Below are positions 8,964-19,617 of a stretch of 64,000 nucleotides of DNA, one piece after another (positions within the stretch are counted from its first letter, which is position 1; each line of letters begins with the position of its first letter). The translations under genes were made by a program, and so were the position numbers. The notes under the pieces are model-generated. The model was not told where the DNA came from and ran no database searches. It saw only the letters and a list, made by a program, of their open reading frames with translations. The DNA lies in contig NZ_JAKGAM010000008.1 in the NCBI RefSeq assembly GCF_023061285.1, positions 1-64,000 on the forward strand, written 5' to 3'. This DNA is from Chromohalobacter nigrandesensis. GTDB lineage: Bacteria; Pseudomonadota; Gammaproteobacteria; Pseudomonadales; Halomonadaceae.

Positions 8964-11900
8964 ATGAACGCGTTGCGAGGAGGGTGGCGCTGGACACTCA
9001 CGATCGTGGCGGTGGTGCTGAGCATCATCGCGCTGGCGCTGCTGGCGGCGCGCGGCTTGGCGACGCAGGCCGATGCGTTTCGCGATGACATCCAAGCCCA
9101 GCTAGCCGAGCGTTTCAGTGCCGATGCCGAGCTCGAGCATCTCGCTGCCGATTGGCATGGTTGGGATCCGTCGGCGACGCTTTCGGGTATGACCTTGCGT
9201 GCCAAGGCGCCCCAGGCACCGCCGTTGCTGAGTCTCGAGAGTGCCCATGCGCGTCTCGATACCCTGGCGTCGCTGCGCGCGGGGTATCCCGTTTTCGAAA
9301 AGGCCGAGGTCGAACAAGCGACGCTTCATCTCTACCAGAATGCGGAAGGCGGATGGGGTTGGCCCTCGGCGGAAGTACCCGATGAGGTTCAGGCGCCGGG
9401 GCGCTTCCGCCTCACCGATATCGACCGTTGGGTCGGTGCTCTCCTGCGTCAGCGTGTCGCCATTCATGATGTGCGCGTGGTGCTGCACGGTCGCCAGGAC
9501 GATGTCACGCTCCTGGCACCGCGCGTACTGATGGCTGGTGGCGACTCTCGGGCCCACCTCGAAGGCCAGATGCATGTCGACGGCCAACCGGATGCCGCCT
9601 TGAGTGCAGTGCTCGAGGTGCTACCCGGGCGTCGTGGATTGGGTGCCTTCAATGCCGCTCTGCAAGTCGACGTCAATGCTCAAGGGCTGCTTGCCCTGGG
9701 CCAGGTCTTGACCGCTCAGCAACGCTACAGCCTGAAAACGGTGAAAGGTGATGCGCGACTGTGGGCTCGCTGGCATGATGCCCGCCTCGAGGATGTTCGC
9801 CTGCGCTTGTCGCTACCCAAGCTGGATATCATGCGGCGTGGTGGTTCGCCGCTGGTGTTCGAGGATATCGGCGTGCGTGCTCAGGCGTTACGGGATGACG
9901 AGGGCGACTGGGATATCTGGGCCAACGGTCTGGTTGCCAAGCGTGACGGCGACGACCGTGAAGGGTCCCCCTTGCCCGAGCGATTACAGGCACGCGTTGA
10001 AGGTGGCGATTGGTGGCTGCGTAGCAGTGATTTTTCTCTCGGTGCATTGGCCGCCTGGGGCGGCATGTTGCCGTTATCGGATGAGCATGCACGAATGCTC
10101 GAGCGCTTGTCTCCGCAGGGGCATGTCGACGGCCTCGAGGTCGGGCGTCATGACGGCCGCTGGTTTTCACGCACGGCATTGACGGGGGCTCGTGTATCGG
10201 CCTGGGACGCGGTGCCTGGTGGCGGGCCGTTCAGTGCTTGGGTCACTACCGACAACGCCTCGGGCAGCGTGCGTTTTCGTGATGAATCGGGCATGGCGCT
10301 CGCGTTCCCCGATGTTTATGCCCAGCCGATCGCACTGGATGCCGCGACCGGGCGTATCGACTGGCAGCGTGACGGCAATGCCTTCGATATCGAGGGCAAG
10401 ACGTTGCAGGCTACCTGGCGTGGAGCTGAGGTGAACGGCACCTTCGCGACGCACCTGCCGATGTCCGATGACTCGCCCGGGCATCTCGACCTCGACCTGG
10501 CATTTTCCGATGTCGATGCGATCGATACGCTGCTCCTCGATTGGTTGCCCACTCAGACCATGGATGACGAATTACTCGATTGGCTAGCTAAGGTCGATGG
10601 ACGCGTGCCCCAAGGTCATCTGTCACTGTCGCAGACGTTGACCGAACGTGAGGCCCCCGAGGGTCAGTTGTTCGCCAATCCTGATGATCATCTGCAACTG
10701 GAGCTCGATGTCGAGCAGGGCCGGCTGCCCTATGATCCCGAATGGCCAGCGCTGGAAAACGTCGCCGGTCATCTGGATATCGATAACCAGACGCTGGTCG
10801 CGCAAGTGGATCACGCTACTAGCATGGGCCTGGAAACACGCGATGCCCGCGTCTTGATGGTCGGCGATACGTTGGGGGTGCGCGGGCCAGTTACGGGGTC
10901 GAGCCAGGCGTTGCTGGATTATCTTGCCGAGGCACCGCTGGAAGGTCTCAGCGACACCTTTGCCGCTTGGCAAAGCGAAGGCCAGGTCGAGGCCGATCTC
11001 GACATGACGATTCCGCTGGCGATCCCTGAAACGATGAAGGCCGACATTCAGGGGCGTATCGAGGCCTCGCGACTGTATCTCGGCATGTTGCGCCTTCCGC
11101 TCGAGGATGTTGAGGGCGATTTGCGTTATCGCCATCTCAAGGATCAGGACCTGCTGACCGGTGACGTGAGCGCGCGGGCATTGGGGGGAGACATGAAGGG
11201 CACGCTGGACATGGGCGGTGACGGTTTCACCTTCACGGGCGGTGCCAGCGCCGAGGGACTCTTGAGCTGGGCGCGCCTGGCGCCGCAGCCTGGGCTTGCC
11301 GAAGGAACATTGCCATACCGCGCGCGAGTCACTTTCGATGACGAGGACAATGCGAGTGTGCGCGTTACCAGCGACCTCAAAGGCCTGGCACTGCGCCTGC
11401 CAACTCCCTTTGGCAAGGCCGCTGATGCCACGGCGCCGCTAGAAATCAACGCGGATGTAGCATCGGGTAGTGGCCAGGCCCAGATATCGGACTGGGGGCG
11501 GTTACGCTGGCGTACGCGAGACGAACGCTTGCAGGGCCAAGCATGGTTGGAAAATTGGCCCCAAGTGCCCCAGTGGCCACAGCAGGATGGCTGGAGCGTA
11601 AACTGGGAGCCGCCTCGCCTGGATCCGCAACAATGGATATCGCTGCTGCGTGAACGTGATCTCAACCGTCAAGTCACCACGCAACCCAAGGGCATGCCGG
11701 ACGATATATCCAGCAGTGCGGGGGGCGATGACGTCTCGAGTGGTGTGCAGCGTGTTACTGTCTCGACGCCTTGTGTCATTCTCGACGACCAATGCCAGGG
11801 AGCATTACAGGCCGATGTCACCCCGCTCGAGGATGGATGGCAATTGGCGCTGGCGGGTCCCGTTGCGGCGGGAGAAGCGCAGTGGCGGCCCGAGGCGCCG

Positions 11901-12857
11901 CGTCCGGTGGATATTAACCTCACGCGCCTCGATCTAGACGCACTCTGGCCCACTGAGGCGGCTGCTCAAGGTGATGGCAAGGTAAGGCTCAGCGATGAAA
12001 TCGCCACGCCGCCGGATACCGTAGCGCTTCCAGATGGGGTTGAAGGCTGGCCGGATGGACGCCTGCATGTCGGCGAGCTGCGTCGTGACGGACAAATCTT
12101 CGGGCCGCTCGATGCCGATTGGCAGAGCTCATCACAGCGTCTGGATATAAAGCCGTTGTCGCTGGTGGTCAACGGCGTGACGGCGAGCGGCGAACTGGCT
12201 TGGGAAACTGCCGGACGCGAAGATAGCCTGACGCGTGCGCGGTTGGCCCTGAAGGGCAGCAATCTCGGCGACGCCCTGGTGCGCCTGGGGCAGCCCGAAG
12301 TCGTCAATAGCGAAAGCGTGGACCTGAATGCGCGCTTGGCATGGCCCGGCGCGCCATGGCAGTTTGCCGTGGAACGCTCGCAGGGCAGCGCGTCGCTGGC
12401 GTTGACCAATGGTCGTTTCCGGCAGGTCGACTCGGGCCCGGCCAAGCTGGTGGGGCTGCTCAACCTGGATAACATCTTCCGTCGACTGACGCTGGACTTC
12501 TCCGATATTACCCAGGAGGGGACGGCTTTCAATAGCGTGAACGGTGAGGCGACGCTGTTCGACGGCAAGCTCGTGACCCGAGGCCCGGTTGAAATCGACG
12601 GTTCGGCCACCCATTTTACCTTGCAAGGCGAAGCCGATCTCGTGCAGCGTACACTGAATCAACGACTGGGTATCACCGTGCCGGTGAGCCAGAATTTACC
12701 GCTGGCGGCCGTGCTCGTTGGTGCGCCGCAAGTAGGTGTGGGTTTGTACCTTGCCCACAAGCTTTTCGGCGGCTGGCTCGATAAGGCAACGCAGATACAT
12801 TACCGCGTGCACGGCCCATGGTCGTCGCCGCAACTGACACTGGAAAGCGCCCGATGA
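8964..12857 (+). CDS. yhdP: YhdP family AsmA-like intermembrane lipid-transport protein
   Basis: A very large (1297-residue) AsmA-like protein with one N-terminal transmembrane helix ([24 protein letters not shown]) and a long periplasmic beta-rich repeat region. The family is thought to bridge the two membranes and help carry phospholipids to the outer membrane. The C-terminal block with [21 protein letters not shown] and [20 protein letters not shown] is the AsmA-like conserved end. It begins 5 nt after rng and its stop overlaps the tldD start (ATGA). Confidence 0.93.
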   Translation: MNALRGGWRWTLTIVAVVLSIIALALLAARGLATQADAFRDDIQAQLAERFSADAELEHLAADWHGWDPSATLSGMTLRAKAPQAPPLLSLESAHARLDTLASLRAGYPVFEKAEVEQATLHLYQNAEGGWGWPSAEVPDEVQAPGRFRLTDIDRWVGALLRQRVAIHDVRVVLHGRQDDVTLLAPRVLMAGGDSRAHLEGQMHVDGQPDAALSAVLEVLPGRRGLGAFNAALQVDVNAQGLLALGQVLTAQQRYSLKTVKGDARLWARWHDARLEDVRLRLSLPKLDIMRRGGSPLVFEDIGVRAQALRDDEGDWDIWANGLVAKRDGDDREGSPLPERLQARVEGGDWWLRSSDFSLGALAAWGGMLPLSDEHARMLERLSPQGHVDGLEVGRHDGRWFSRTALTGARVSAWDAVPGGGPFSAWVTTDNASGSVRFRDESGMALAFPDVYAQPIALDAATGRIDWQRDGNAFDIEGKTLQATWRGAEVNGTFATHLPMSDDSPGHLDLDLAFSDVDAIDTLLLDWLPTQTMDDELLDWLAKVDGRVPQGHLSLSQTLTEREAPEGQLFANPDDHLQLELDVEQGRLPYDPEWPALENVAGHLDIDNQTLVAQVDHATSMGLETRDARVLMVGDTLGVRGPVTGSSQALLDYLAEAPLEGLSDTFAAWQSEGQVEADLDMTIPLAIPETMKADIQGRIEASRLYLGMLRLPLEDVEGDLRYRHLKDQDLLTGDVSARALGGDMKGTLDMGGDGFTFTGGASAEGLLSWARLAPQPGLAEGTLPYRARVTFDDEDNASVRVTSDLKGLALRLPTPFGKAADATAPLEINADVASGSGQAQISDWGRLRWRTRDERLQGQAWLENWPQVPQWPQQDGWSVNWEPPRLDPQQWISLLRERDLNRQVTTQPKGMPDDISSSAGGDDVSSGVQRVTVSTPCVILDDQCQGALQADVTPLEDGWQLALAGPVAAGEAQWRPEAPRPVDINLTRLDLDALWPTEAAAQGDGKVRLSDEIATPPDTVALPDGVEGWPDGRLHVGELRRDGQIFGPLDADWQSSSQRLDIKPLSLVVNGVTASGELAWETAGREDSLTRARLALKGSNLGDALVRLGQPEVVNSESVDLNARLAWPGAPWQFAVERSQGSASLALTNGRFRQVDSGPAKLVGLLNLDNIFRRLTLDFSDITQEGTAFNSVNGEATLFDGKLVTRGPVEIDGSATHFTLQGEADLVQRTLNQRLGITVPVSQNLPLAAVLVGAPQVGVGLYLAHKLFGGWLDKATQIHYRVHGPWSSPQLTLESAR

Positions 12858-14308
12858 ACGCACTCAACGACAGCGCCCTGAATCAGGCGACCTCATTGCT
12901 CCTCGCGCCGGGCGGTCTCGACCTGGCGGCGCTGGATACTGGCCTGGGCCACGCCATGGGGCCGGGCATCGATTATGCCGACTTATATTTTCAACGTACC
13001 TGGCAAGAAAGCTGGATTCTCGAGGACGGCGACGTCAAGGAGGCTGGCTACAGCATCGACGGCGGTGTTGGTGTGCGTACCCTGACCGGGGAAAAGACCG
13101 GCTTTGCCTACTCCAACCAGATAAGTGCCGATGCGCTGGCCGATACCGGGCGTATCGCAGCGGGCATTGCGCGGAGCGGCGAACGCTTGCCGCCCCAGGC
13201 GGTGCAGACTGCCATGCCTACGCGTCGCTATGCCGATGTCGATCCTCTGGCGGGACTTTCCGCTGAGGATAAAATCGCCATGCTCAAGACGGCGGATCGC
13301 GTGGCACGGGCTGCTGATCCGAGTATCACGCAGGTCAGTGCTTCGCTGTCGGGCACCTATGAAGTGGTCATGGTGCGCGCCAGCGATGGTACGCTCGCGG
13401 CCGATGTTCGTCCCTTGGTGCGTTTCAATGTCAGTGTCATCGCCATGCGTGACGGGCGTCGCGAACGCGGTAGTGCTGGTGGCGGTGGGCGCTACTCGAT
13501 GGCGCGGCTGCGCGACGAGAACGTGGCGGAACGCTTCGCCAAGGAGGCGGTGCGTCAGGCTAAGGTCAATCTGGAAGCGGTCGATGCGCCGGCCGGTCAG
13601 ATGCCGGTGGTATTGGGCAATGGCTGGCCCGGCATTCTGCTTCACGAGGCGGTAGGGCACGGCCTCGAAGGGGACTTCAACCGTAAAGGCAGCTCGGCCT
13701 TTGCGGGGCGTATCGGCGAGCGCGTGGCTGCGCCCGGTGTCACGGTCGTCGACGACGGTACGCTATCCGACCGTCGCGGATCGTTGAGCGTGGATGACGA
13801 GGGGACACCGAGTCAGCGCAACACGCTGATCGAGGACGGTATTCTCAAGGGTTACATGCAGGACAAGCTCAACGCACGCTTGATGGGCATGGCGCCCACC
13901 GGCAATGCGCGTCGCGAGTCCTACGCACACGTCACCATGCCGCGTATGACCAATACCTGCATGCTGGCTGGTCAAGATGACCCCGAGGACATCGTCAAGA
14001 GCGTCAAGCGAGGCATCTATGCGGTGAGCTTCGGCGGTGGCCAGGTCGATATCACCTCGGGACGTTTCGTGTTCTCCGCCTCCGAGGCCTATTTGATCGA
14101 GGACGGCAAGATCACCGCGCCGGTCAAGGGGGCGACCTTGATCGGCAATGGACCGGAGGTGATGCAGCAGGTATCGATGATCGGACACGACCTCGAGCTG
14201 GATACCGGTATCGGTGTCTGCGGCAAGGAAGGTCAGGGCGTGCCGGTTGGCGTGGGCCAGCCGACACTCAAGATCGACGAACTCACCGTCGGCGGGACAC
14301 AGTCATAA
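12854..14308 (+). CDS. tldD: Metalloprotease TldD
   Basis: TldD is the catalytic half of the TldD/TldE (PmbA) zinc protease, which processes peptides such as microcin B17 and CcdA. The 484-residue product carries the zinc site HEAVGH at about residues 264-269 in [20 protein letters not shown] use ATG 12854, which forms an ATGA overlap with yhdP, rather than the upstream GTG at 12818, which lies inside yhdP coding. Its partner pmbA is at 15043, separated only by divergent yjgA. Confidence 0.96.
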   Translation: MNALNDSALNQATSLLLAPGGLDLAALDTGLGHAMGPGIDYADLYFQRTWQESWILEDGDVKEAGYSIDGGVGVRTLTGEKTGFAYSNQISADALADTGRIAAGIARSGERLPPQAVQTAMPTRRYADVDPLAGLSAEDKIAMLKTADRVARAADPSITQVSASLSGTYEVVMVRASDGTLAADVRPLVRFNVSVIAMRDGRRERGSAGGGGRYSMARLRDENVAERFAKEAVRQAKVNLEAVDAPAGQMPVVLGNGWPGILLHEAVGHGLEGDFNRKGSSAFAGRIGERVAAPGVTVVDDGTLSDRRGSLSVDDEGTPSQRNTLIEDGILKGYMQDKLNARLMGMAPTGNARRESYAHVTMPRMTNTCMLAGQDDPEDIVKSVKRGIYAVSFGGGQVDITSGRFVFSASEAYLIEDGKITAPVKGATLIGNGPEVMQQVSMIGHDLELDTGIGVCGKEGQGVPVGVGQPTLKIDELTVGGTQS

Positions 14309-14414
14309 AGCTCGAAGCGGGAAGAGCGCCGCTACGCGGCTGGAAGCTGGAAGAGAATTCCTGGCTTCGAGCTTCGAGCTTCGAGCTTCGAGCAGCGAAG
14401 CCGTGTCTTCTGGC
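14309..14414. repeat. Short tandem and inverted CTTCGAG-type repeats
   Basis: The gap between tldD and yjgA holds four tandem copies of the heptamer CTTCGAG at 14365-14392. The reverse complement (GCTCGAAGC) occurs at about 14310, and a small palindrome, GCCGCTACGCGGC, lies in between. The array and its inverted copy can fold into a hairpin between these two convergent genes. It looks like one copy of an interspersed extragenic element rather than a coding or CRISPR feature. Confidence 0.7.
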
Positions 14415-14933
14415 TTAGAGGTCAGCGGTATTACGGATCAGTTTGAACAGTTTGCGAGCACTCGTCGGCGGTTTTTCGCGCTGACGCTCGTTTCTGGCGT
14501 TGCGAGTGAGTTGTCGCAACGTCTGGCGGTCGACCTCGGGGTATTCGGCAATAAAGGCCTCCAGCGCGTCGGCGCTGTCGTCCTCGATGAGCCGGTCGCG
14601 CCAACGCTCGAGACGGTGGAAGGCGTTATCGCGGTGTAAGTTCTCCTGCTCGATGGCGTCGAACGTGGCCTGGATGGCCGCAAGGTCTTCGCGACGCATG
14701 ACCTTGCCCACGTATTGCATGTGGCGACGCCGCCCTTCGTGGGAGCGGATGCGCGAGGTTTCCTCGACCGCGAAGCGCATGTCGTCGGAGAGCGGCAGGC
14801 GTGCGCGCTGGGCATCGCTCATGGCGATGATGCGCTCACCCATCGCTTGCAGGGCTTTCATTTCGTTCTTGCGCTGGGTCTTGCTGGGGCGTTCCGCTTC
14901 TTCGTCTTGCGGGTCGGGGAGATCGATCGACAT
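14415..14933 (-). CDS. darP: Ribosome biogenesis factor DarP (YjgA, DUF615)
   Basis: A small, highly charged helical protein of the YjgA/DUF615 family, reported to associate with and help mature the 50S ribosomal subunit. The 172-residue product is rich in Arg/Lys/Glu with long predicted helices (RPSKTQRKNEMKALQAMGERI; RRHMQYVGKVMRREDL). It is encoded opposite to and between tldD and pmbA, a placement seen in many gammaproteobacteria, and is divergent from pmbA. Confidence 0.93.
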   Translation of the reverse strand: MSIDLPDPQDEEAERPSKTQRKNEMKALQAMGERIIAMSDAQRARLPLSDDMRFAVEETSRIRSHEGRRRHMQYVGKVMRREDLAAIQATFDAIEQENLHRDNAFHRLERWRDRLIEDDSADALEAFIAEYPEVDRQTLRQLTRNARNERQREKPPTSARKLFKLIRNTADL

Positions 14934-15042
14934 TGCATTACCATCATGCTTCGGGGATGACTGTGCAGTATATCAGGCTTCCTCGACAATCCTACCGAGC
15001 CCTTGAGCAGTGTCTCGGGCCTTATGAGTACAGGAGTAGACC

Positions 15043-16383
15043 ATGAGCCAGGCCTTCGATGCCGTAGAGCAGCAAGCACGCTTGGAGGCACGCGTCGCGC
15101 AGGCCTTGGAATTGGCCAAGCGATTGGGCGCCGATGCGTGTGAAGTGGGTGCCAGCGTGGACCAGGGAATCGAGGTCGGTGTCCGCTTGGGCGACGTTGA
15201 AAACGTCGAGCTATCGCGCGATCAGGGGATCGCGGTGACCGTTTATGTGGGGCAGCGCAAGGGCAGTGTATCGACCTCCGACGCCAGCGATGAGTCCCTG
15301 CGGGCGGTAGTCGAGAAGGCGTTGGATATTGCGCGCTATACGGCGGAAGATCCGGCCTCGGGCTTGGCCGACGCGGCGCTGATGGCCACGGAATTGCCGG
15401 ATCTAGGCGTCCATCACCCCTGGCCGTTGAGCACCAACGATGCTATCGAACTGGCGCTCGCTTGCGAGTCAGCCGGTCGTGGGGTCGAGGGTATCGCCAA
15501 CTCCGAGGGGGCGAGCCTCTCCAGTGGTGAGGGCGTGCGCGTCTACGGCAATAGCCATGGGTTTCTGGGGAGCCAGCGCGGAAGCCGTCACTCGCTGTCG
15601 TGCATGTTGATCGCCGGCCAAGGGACGGGCATGCAGCGCGATTATGACTATACTTCGGTGCGCAATCCGGCGGATCTGGAGTCACCCGAGGTGGTGGGGC
15701 GGCGTGCCGCCGAGAAGACCTTGGCCCGGTTGGGGGCAACCTCCCCCGCGACAGGGCGGATGCCGGTGCTCTTTTCGCCCGAGCTTGCCAGCGGGTTAGT
15801 GGGCAGCTTCATGGGCGCTATTGCCGGGGGCGCCTTGTACCGCGAAGCATCCTTCCTCTGCGATCAACTGGGTGAGACGATCTTCCCCGAGTGGTTCACG
15901 CTACGTGAACGGCCTCGCGAATATGGCGCCATGGCGAGTACGGCCTTCGATAACGATGGTGTTGCCACGCGCGATAATGTCTTCCTCGATCAGGGGCGTT
16001 TGACGAATTACATGCTGTCGGCGTATAGCGCGCGGCGCCTGGGGATGACCACGACCGGCAATGCTGGCGGTGCGCGCAATCTGCGTATCGACGCGCCTCT
16101 GGTCTCGCGGGATGAATTGCTCGCGCAGATGGGGCGCGGCGTACTCGTTACCGAGTTGATGGGGCAGGGCGTCAATGGCGTGACTGGCGATTACTCGCGT
16201 GGTGCGTCGGGCTTCTGGGTCGAGGATGGCAAGATTCAGCATCCCGTCGAGGAGTTCACCATTGCCGGCAACTTGCGCGATATGTTCGCCAACCTCCAAG
16301 GCGTGGGCAGCGATATCGATACGCGAGGTAGCGTGCATACAGGGAGCTGGTTGATCGGCGACATGATGGTGGCGGGCGAGTAG
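15043..16383 (+). CDS. pmbA: Metalloprotease regulator PmbA (TldE)
   Basis: PmbA/TldE is the non-catalytic partner of TldD in the heterodimeric protease. The 446-residue product shares the fold (DACEVGASVDQGIEVGVRLGDVENVE; LFSPELASGLVGSFMGAIAGG) but lacks the HExxxH zinc motif, as expected for TldE. The C-terminal end (NGVTGDYSRGASGFWVEDG and TIAGNLRDMFANLQGVGSDI) is typical. The ATG follows a GTACAGGAG-type ribosome-binding site. Confidence 0.95.
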   Translation: MSQAFDAVEQQARLEARVAQALELAKRLGADACEVGASVDQGIEVGVRLGDVENVELSRDQGIAVTVYVGQRKGSVSTSDASDESLRAVVEKALDIARYTAEDPASGLADAALMATELPDLGVHHPWPLSTNDAIELALACESAGRGVEGIANSEGASLSSGEGVRVYGNSHGFLGSQRGSRHSLSCMLIAGQGTGMQRDYDYTSVRNPADLESPEVVGRRAAEKTLARLGATSPATGRMPVLFSPELASGLVGSFMGAIAGGALYREASFLCDQLGETIFPEWFTLRERPREYGAMASTAFDNDGVATRDNVFLDQGRLTNYMLSAYSARRLGMTTTGNAGGARNLRIDAPLVSRDELLAQMGRGVLVTELMGQGVNGVTGDYSRGASGFWVEDGKIQHPVEEFTIAGNLRDMFANLQGVGSDIDTRGSVHTGSWLIGDMMVAGE

Positions 16384-16392
16384 AACGCTCGG

Positions 16393-16456
16393 CGACGCGG
16401 AACTTCGATGCCGCGTCGTCAAGCGGCTCATGCGATGGCGCGGCGCTCGCCGCGCC
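16393..16456. terminator. Convergent-gene hairpins, terminator-like
   Basis: Two GC-rich hairpins fill the gap between convergent pmbA and mgtE: CGACGCGG/CCGCGTCG (16393-16400 with 16411-16418) and GGCGCGGC/GCCGCGCC (16437-16444 with 16449-16456, 4-nt loop). The second abuts the mgtE stop. Neither is followed by a T-run, so intrinsic termination is uncertain. Confidence 0.45.
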
Positions 16457-17809
16457 TCAATAAAAGGCTGCGGCCAGTCCCAGGAACGCGACGAACCCAA
16501 CCACATCGGTGATCGTCGTCAATAACACGCCTCCCGAGAGTGCTGGATCGATCTTCAGGCGCTTGAGTAACACGGGAATCACGGTGCCGGCCAGCGCGGC
16601 AACGGTCAGGTTGATGACCATCGCCAAGGCGATGATGCCGCCGAGCTTATAGTCGTCGAAACGTACGATGGCGACCAGTGCCACGATCACCGCCCATAGC
16701 ACGCCGTTCATCATTCCCGAGAGCATTTCTCGGACCAGCAGCCACTGCACGTTGGCACCGCCGACGTGTCCCAGGGCGATCCCGCGAATCAGTACCGTCA
16801 GTGTCTGCGATCCGGCGATGCCGCCCATACTGGAGACGATGGGCATCAATACGGCCAGCGCGGTGATCTGCTGAATGGTCGATTCGAAGATGCCAATGGC
16901 GAACGACACGATGGTCGCTGCGATCAGGTTGATGCCCAGCCACACGGCGCGCCGACGCCCGGTACGCCAAGCGGGCGCGAAAGTATCCTCGTCCTCGTCG
17001 AGACCGGCCATGCTCATGACCTGGTGCTCGGCATCCTCGCGGATGACGTCGACCACGTCATCGATGGTGATACGGCCTAGCAGGGCGCCGTCAGTGCTCA
17101 CCACCGGCGCCGAGATCAGGTCGAATTTCTCGAACAGGCTGGCGACATCGGTGTCCGCCGCCGTGGCCTGCACCGAGGCAAAGTCGGTGTTCATGACCTC
17201 GCGTACCAGGATCGACGGATCGGATACCAGCAGCAAATTGAGCGGTAGCGTGCCGATCAATTCGTCGCGGCGGGTGACGACGAGCAGTGTATCGGTGGAG
17301 TCGGGCAGCTTCTCGTGTCGCCGTAGATAACGCAGCACTACGTCCAGGGTAATATCCGGACGAATGGTGATGGTGTCGGTGTTCATCAAGCCGCCCGCAG
17401 TGTCCTCGGGATAGGACAGCACGGTCTCGATCCGCTGACGTTCCTGCGCCTCCATGGCTTGCAGGACTTCATGGATGACCGTATTGGGCAAGCGTTGCAG
17501 CAAGTCGGCGAGATCGTCGACGTCAAGCCCTTCGGTCGCCGATACGAGCTGTTCGGCGTCCATGCGGCTCAGGAACTCGCTTTGAATATCGTCGCCCAGG
17601 TATTGCAGTACATCGCCCTGCAAATCGGGCTCGACTAGTTCCCAGAGCACATTGCGCTCACGCGGCGGCGTCGACTCGAGGAGATGAGCGATGTCGACCG
17701 GGGCCAGGCCGCGATTGAGCATGCGTCGCGCCTGATCCAGCGCACCGCTTTCCAGGGCCTCGCTGAGGCGGTCCAGACGAGGTTGCAGTTGCTTGTGGTC
17801 GAGGCTCAT
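16457..17809 (-). CDS. mgtE: Magnesium transporter MgtE
   Basis: MgtE is a dimeric Mg2+ channel gated by cytosolic Mg2+. The 450-residue product shows the expected order: N-domain (HLLESTPPRERNVLWELVEPD), a CBS pair (about 140-260, including VREVMNTDFASVQATAADTDVASLFEKFDL), the plug helix, and five transmembrane helices with the conserved pore-region segments SSMGGIAGSQTLTVLIRG and ALSGGVLLTTITDVVGF. Upstream spacing to npr is only 131 bp, with no room for a full Mg2+ riboswitch that I can see. Confidence 0.96.
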   Translation of the reverse strand: MSLDHKQLQPRLDRLSEALESGALDQARRMLNRGLAPVDIAHLLESTPPRERNVLWELVEPDLQGDVLQYLGDDIQSEFLSRMDAEQLVSATEGLDVDDLADLLQRLPNTVIHEVLQAMEAQERQRIETVLSYPEDTAGGLMNTDTITIRPDITLDVVLRYLRRHEKLPDSTDTLLVVTRRDELIGTLPLNLLLVSDPSILVREVMNTDFASVQATAADTDVASLFEKFDLISAPVVSTDGALLGRITIDDVVDVIREDAEHQVMSMAGLDEDEDTFAPAWRTGRRRAVWLGINLIAATIVSFAIGIFESTIQQITALAVLMPIVSSMGGIAGSQTLTVLIRGIALGHVGGANVQWLLVREMLSGMMNGVLWAVIVALVAIVRFDDYKLGGIIALAMVINLTVAALAGTVIPVLLKRLKIDPALSGGVLLTTITDVVGFVAFLGLAAAFY

Positions 17810-17940
17810 ACGGAATCGGCATCCTTTGTCGATTCTACGCTGTGTCTGAAAATGCCTGCGCCCGTCGATTTTTCAGGCAGAGCTAAGGGCGAGGCGTTAT
17901 TCTAACATCGCTTCGGGCAGGAGCGAACGCTGTTCGCTAA

Positions 17941-18210
17941 TCAGGCATCTTCCTCGAAGCGTGACTCGAACAAGGCGGTGAGGGCCTCGAGTACCTCATC
18001 GGCGTCGTCGCCTTCGGCTTGAATGTCGAGTTCGGTGCCGCAGGGAGCCGCTAGCATGAGCAGTGACATGATGTTGGTGGCATCCGCTTCACGCTGGCCA
18101 TGGAAGACACAGACGCGTGCTGCGTATAGCTGACAGCATTGCACGAGCTTGGTCGCGGCGCGTGCATGGAGACCGCGCTGATTGATGAGTTGCAGCCTAC
18201 GACGCGGCAT
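17941..18210 (-). CDS. npr: Nitrogen-PTS phosphocarrier protein NPr (HPr-like)
   Basis: NPr (PtsO) passes phosphate from PtsP (EI-Ntr) to PtsN. The 89-residue HPr-fold protein has the phosphorylatable His15 in QRGLHARAATKLV and the second motif NIMSLLMLAAPCGTELDI. Last gene of the rpoN-hpf-ptsN-rapZ-npr block; its start overlaps the end of rapZ by 14 bp. Confidence 0.94.
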   Translation of the reverse strand: MPRRRLQLINQRGLHARAATKLVQCCQLYAARVCVFHGQREADATNIMSLLMLAAPCGTELDIQAEGDDADEVLEALTALFESRFEEDA

Positions 18211-19093
18211 CGCCAGTCTCCGGCAATGACGCTTGTACGCCTAGTTCGCGATGGCGTAGGCGTACGCCACTCATCTGCGTCGCAAAATGCCGAGCTAGCC
18301 CTTCGATCAGGTATACCGAGCGGTGCTGGCCGCCAGTGCAGCCTATCGCCACGGTCAGGTAGCTACGATTGCTGGCGAGATAGGCGGGCAGCCAGCGTTC
18401 CAGCCAGTGACGTATATCGTCGGCCATGGCTTGCACATCGGGGTAAGCTTCGAGAAACGCGACGATCTGTGAATCGCGACCGTCGAAACCACGCAGCTGG
18501 GGGTCCCAGTAAGGATTGGGCAGGCAGCGGGCATCGAACACCATGTCGGCATCCAGAGGGACGCCGTGTTTGTAACCGAACGACTCGAACGTCAACGTCA
18601 GGTGGCGACCACTGTGGCGTGCCACCTGCTCGGCGATGCGGCCACGCAGCTCATGCACCGACAGGTTGGAGGTGTCGATGACCAAATCGGCGATATCACG
18701 AATCGACGAAAGATAGGTTTGTTCCTGCTCGATGGCCTCTGCGAGTGTCATTTCACTGGTCCGCGTCAGCGGGTGACGACGGCGCGTTGCCGAGTAGCGT
18801 TCCAGCAGTATGCGCGAGTCGGCAGTCAAATAGACGACCTGGCATTGAATGCCTCGCGCGCGGATCTCTTCGAGCAGCACCGGAAAGCGTCGCAGGGCGT
18901 CGGGAAGATTGCGCGCGTCGATACTGACCGCGATATGCGTGCGTGAAGGCGGGCCTTCACGCAGCTCATCGATCAAGGGTGCCATGAGACTGGCCGGCAG
19001 GTTGTCGATCGCGTAGTAGCCGAGGTCCTCGAGTGCCTGCAGGGCAATCGATTTGCCGGAGCCGGAACGGCCGCTGATGATCACGAGCTGCAT
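18197..19093 (-). CDS. rapZ: RNase adapter protein RapZ
   Basis: RapZ is a nucleotide-binding protein that in enterobacteria delivers GlmZ sRNA to RNase E and senses glucosamine-6-phosphate. The 298-residue product has a Walker A motif GRSGSGKS at residues 8-15, the conserved FESFGYKHGVPLDADMVFD region, and the C-terminal TVAIGCTGGQHRSVYLIE motif. Located between ptsN and npr as in many Proteobacteria. Whether a GlmZ-like sRNA exists here cannot be seen in this window. Confidence 0.95.
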   Translation of the reverse strand: MQLVIISGRSGSGKSIALQALEDLGYYAIDNLPASLMAPLIDELREGPPSRTHIAVSIDARNLPDALRRFPVLLEEIRARGIQCQVVYLTADSRILLERYSATRRRHPLTRTSEMTLAEAIEQEQTYLSSIRDIADLVIDTSNLSVHELRGRIAEQVARHSGRHLTLTFESFGYKHGVPLDADMVFDARCLPNPYWDPQLRGFDGRDSQIVAFLEAYPDVQAMADDIRHWLERWLPAYLASNRSYLTVAIGCTGGQHRSVYLIEGLARHFATQMSGVRLRHRELGVQASLPETGDAAS

Positions 19094-19134
19094 GGGCGCC
19101 CCTTGTGTTGCGTGCGTATCGGTTTACGCGAGTG

Positions 19135-19611
19135 TCAGTTTGCGCTTGTATCGTACTGGCGGATGGCCTCGATCAGAGTATCGTAGAGCTGCCGCTGAGT
19201 CTGTGCCTGGCGCAGCTTGGTGCGGGTAGCGCTATCGTTCATGATGGCGGCAACCTGGGAAAGCAATGACAGATGGGCATCGTCGGCTTTTTCTGGCACC
19301 AGCAGGACGAAGATCAGATCGACGGGGTCGCCGTCGATCGCATCGAAATCGATGGGTTCCTGCAGGCGTAGAAAGCCGGCAATCGGCTCCTTGCAGTGCG
19401 GATTGCGCGCATGCGGGATGGCGACACCATTGCCGATACCGGTGCTGCCCAACCGCTCGCGGCCGATGAGACGTCCAAAGACTTCCTGGCTATCGAGGCT
19501 TGGCGTGTTCTGGGCGATGAAGGTGCTGAAAAATTCCAGCACGCGCTTCTTGCTCCCCCCGGCAACGCCGAAGAGTGCGCGCTCGGGGGGTAGGATGCTT
19601 TCCAGTATCAT
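19135..19611 (-). CDS. ptsN: Nitrogen regulatory PTS EIIA protein PtsN
   Basis: PtsN (EIIA-Ntr) is the terminal phosphoacceptor of the nitrogen PTS and modulates potassium uptake and other targets. The 158-residue product has the mannitol/fructose EIIA fold with the active-site His67 in GNGVAIPHARNP, and the DLIFVLLVPEKADDAHLSLLSQVA region. It lies 6 nt downstream of hpf and shortly before rapZ. Confidence 0.95.
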   Translation of the reverse strand: MILESILPPERALFGVAGGSKKRVLEFFSTFIAQNTPSLDSQEVFGRLIGRERLGSTGIGNGVAIPHARNPHCKEPIAGFLRLQEPIDFDAIDGDPVDLIFVLLVPEKADDAHLSLLSQVAAIMNDSATRTKLRQAQTQRQLYDTLIEAIRQYDTSAN

Positions 19612-19617
19612 GGCGAA

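Noticed and set aside
14365-14392. Four direct repeats as a CRISPR array
   Set aside because: Heptamers are contiguous with no spacers, and no cas genes are present.
17810-17940. Possible Mg2+ riboswitch upstream of mgtE
   Set aside because: Only 131 bp are available and I see no M-box or ykkC-like conserved blocks; just a small AGCGAAC/GTTCGCT hairpin near 17921-17938.
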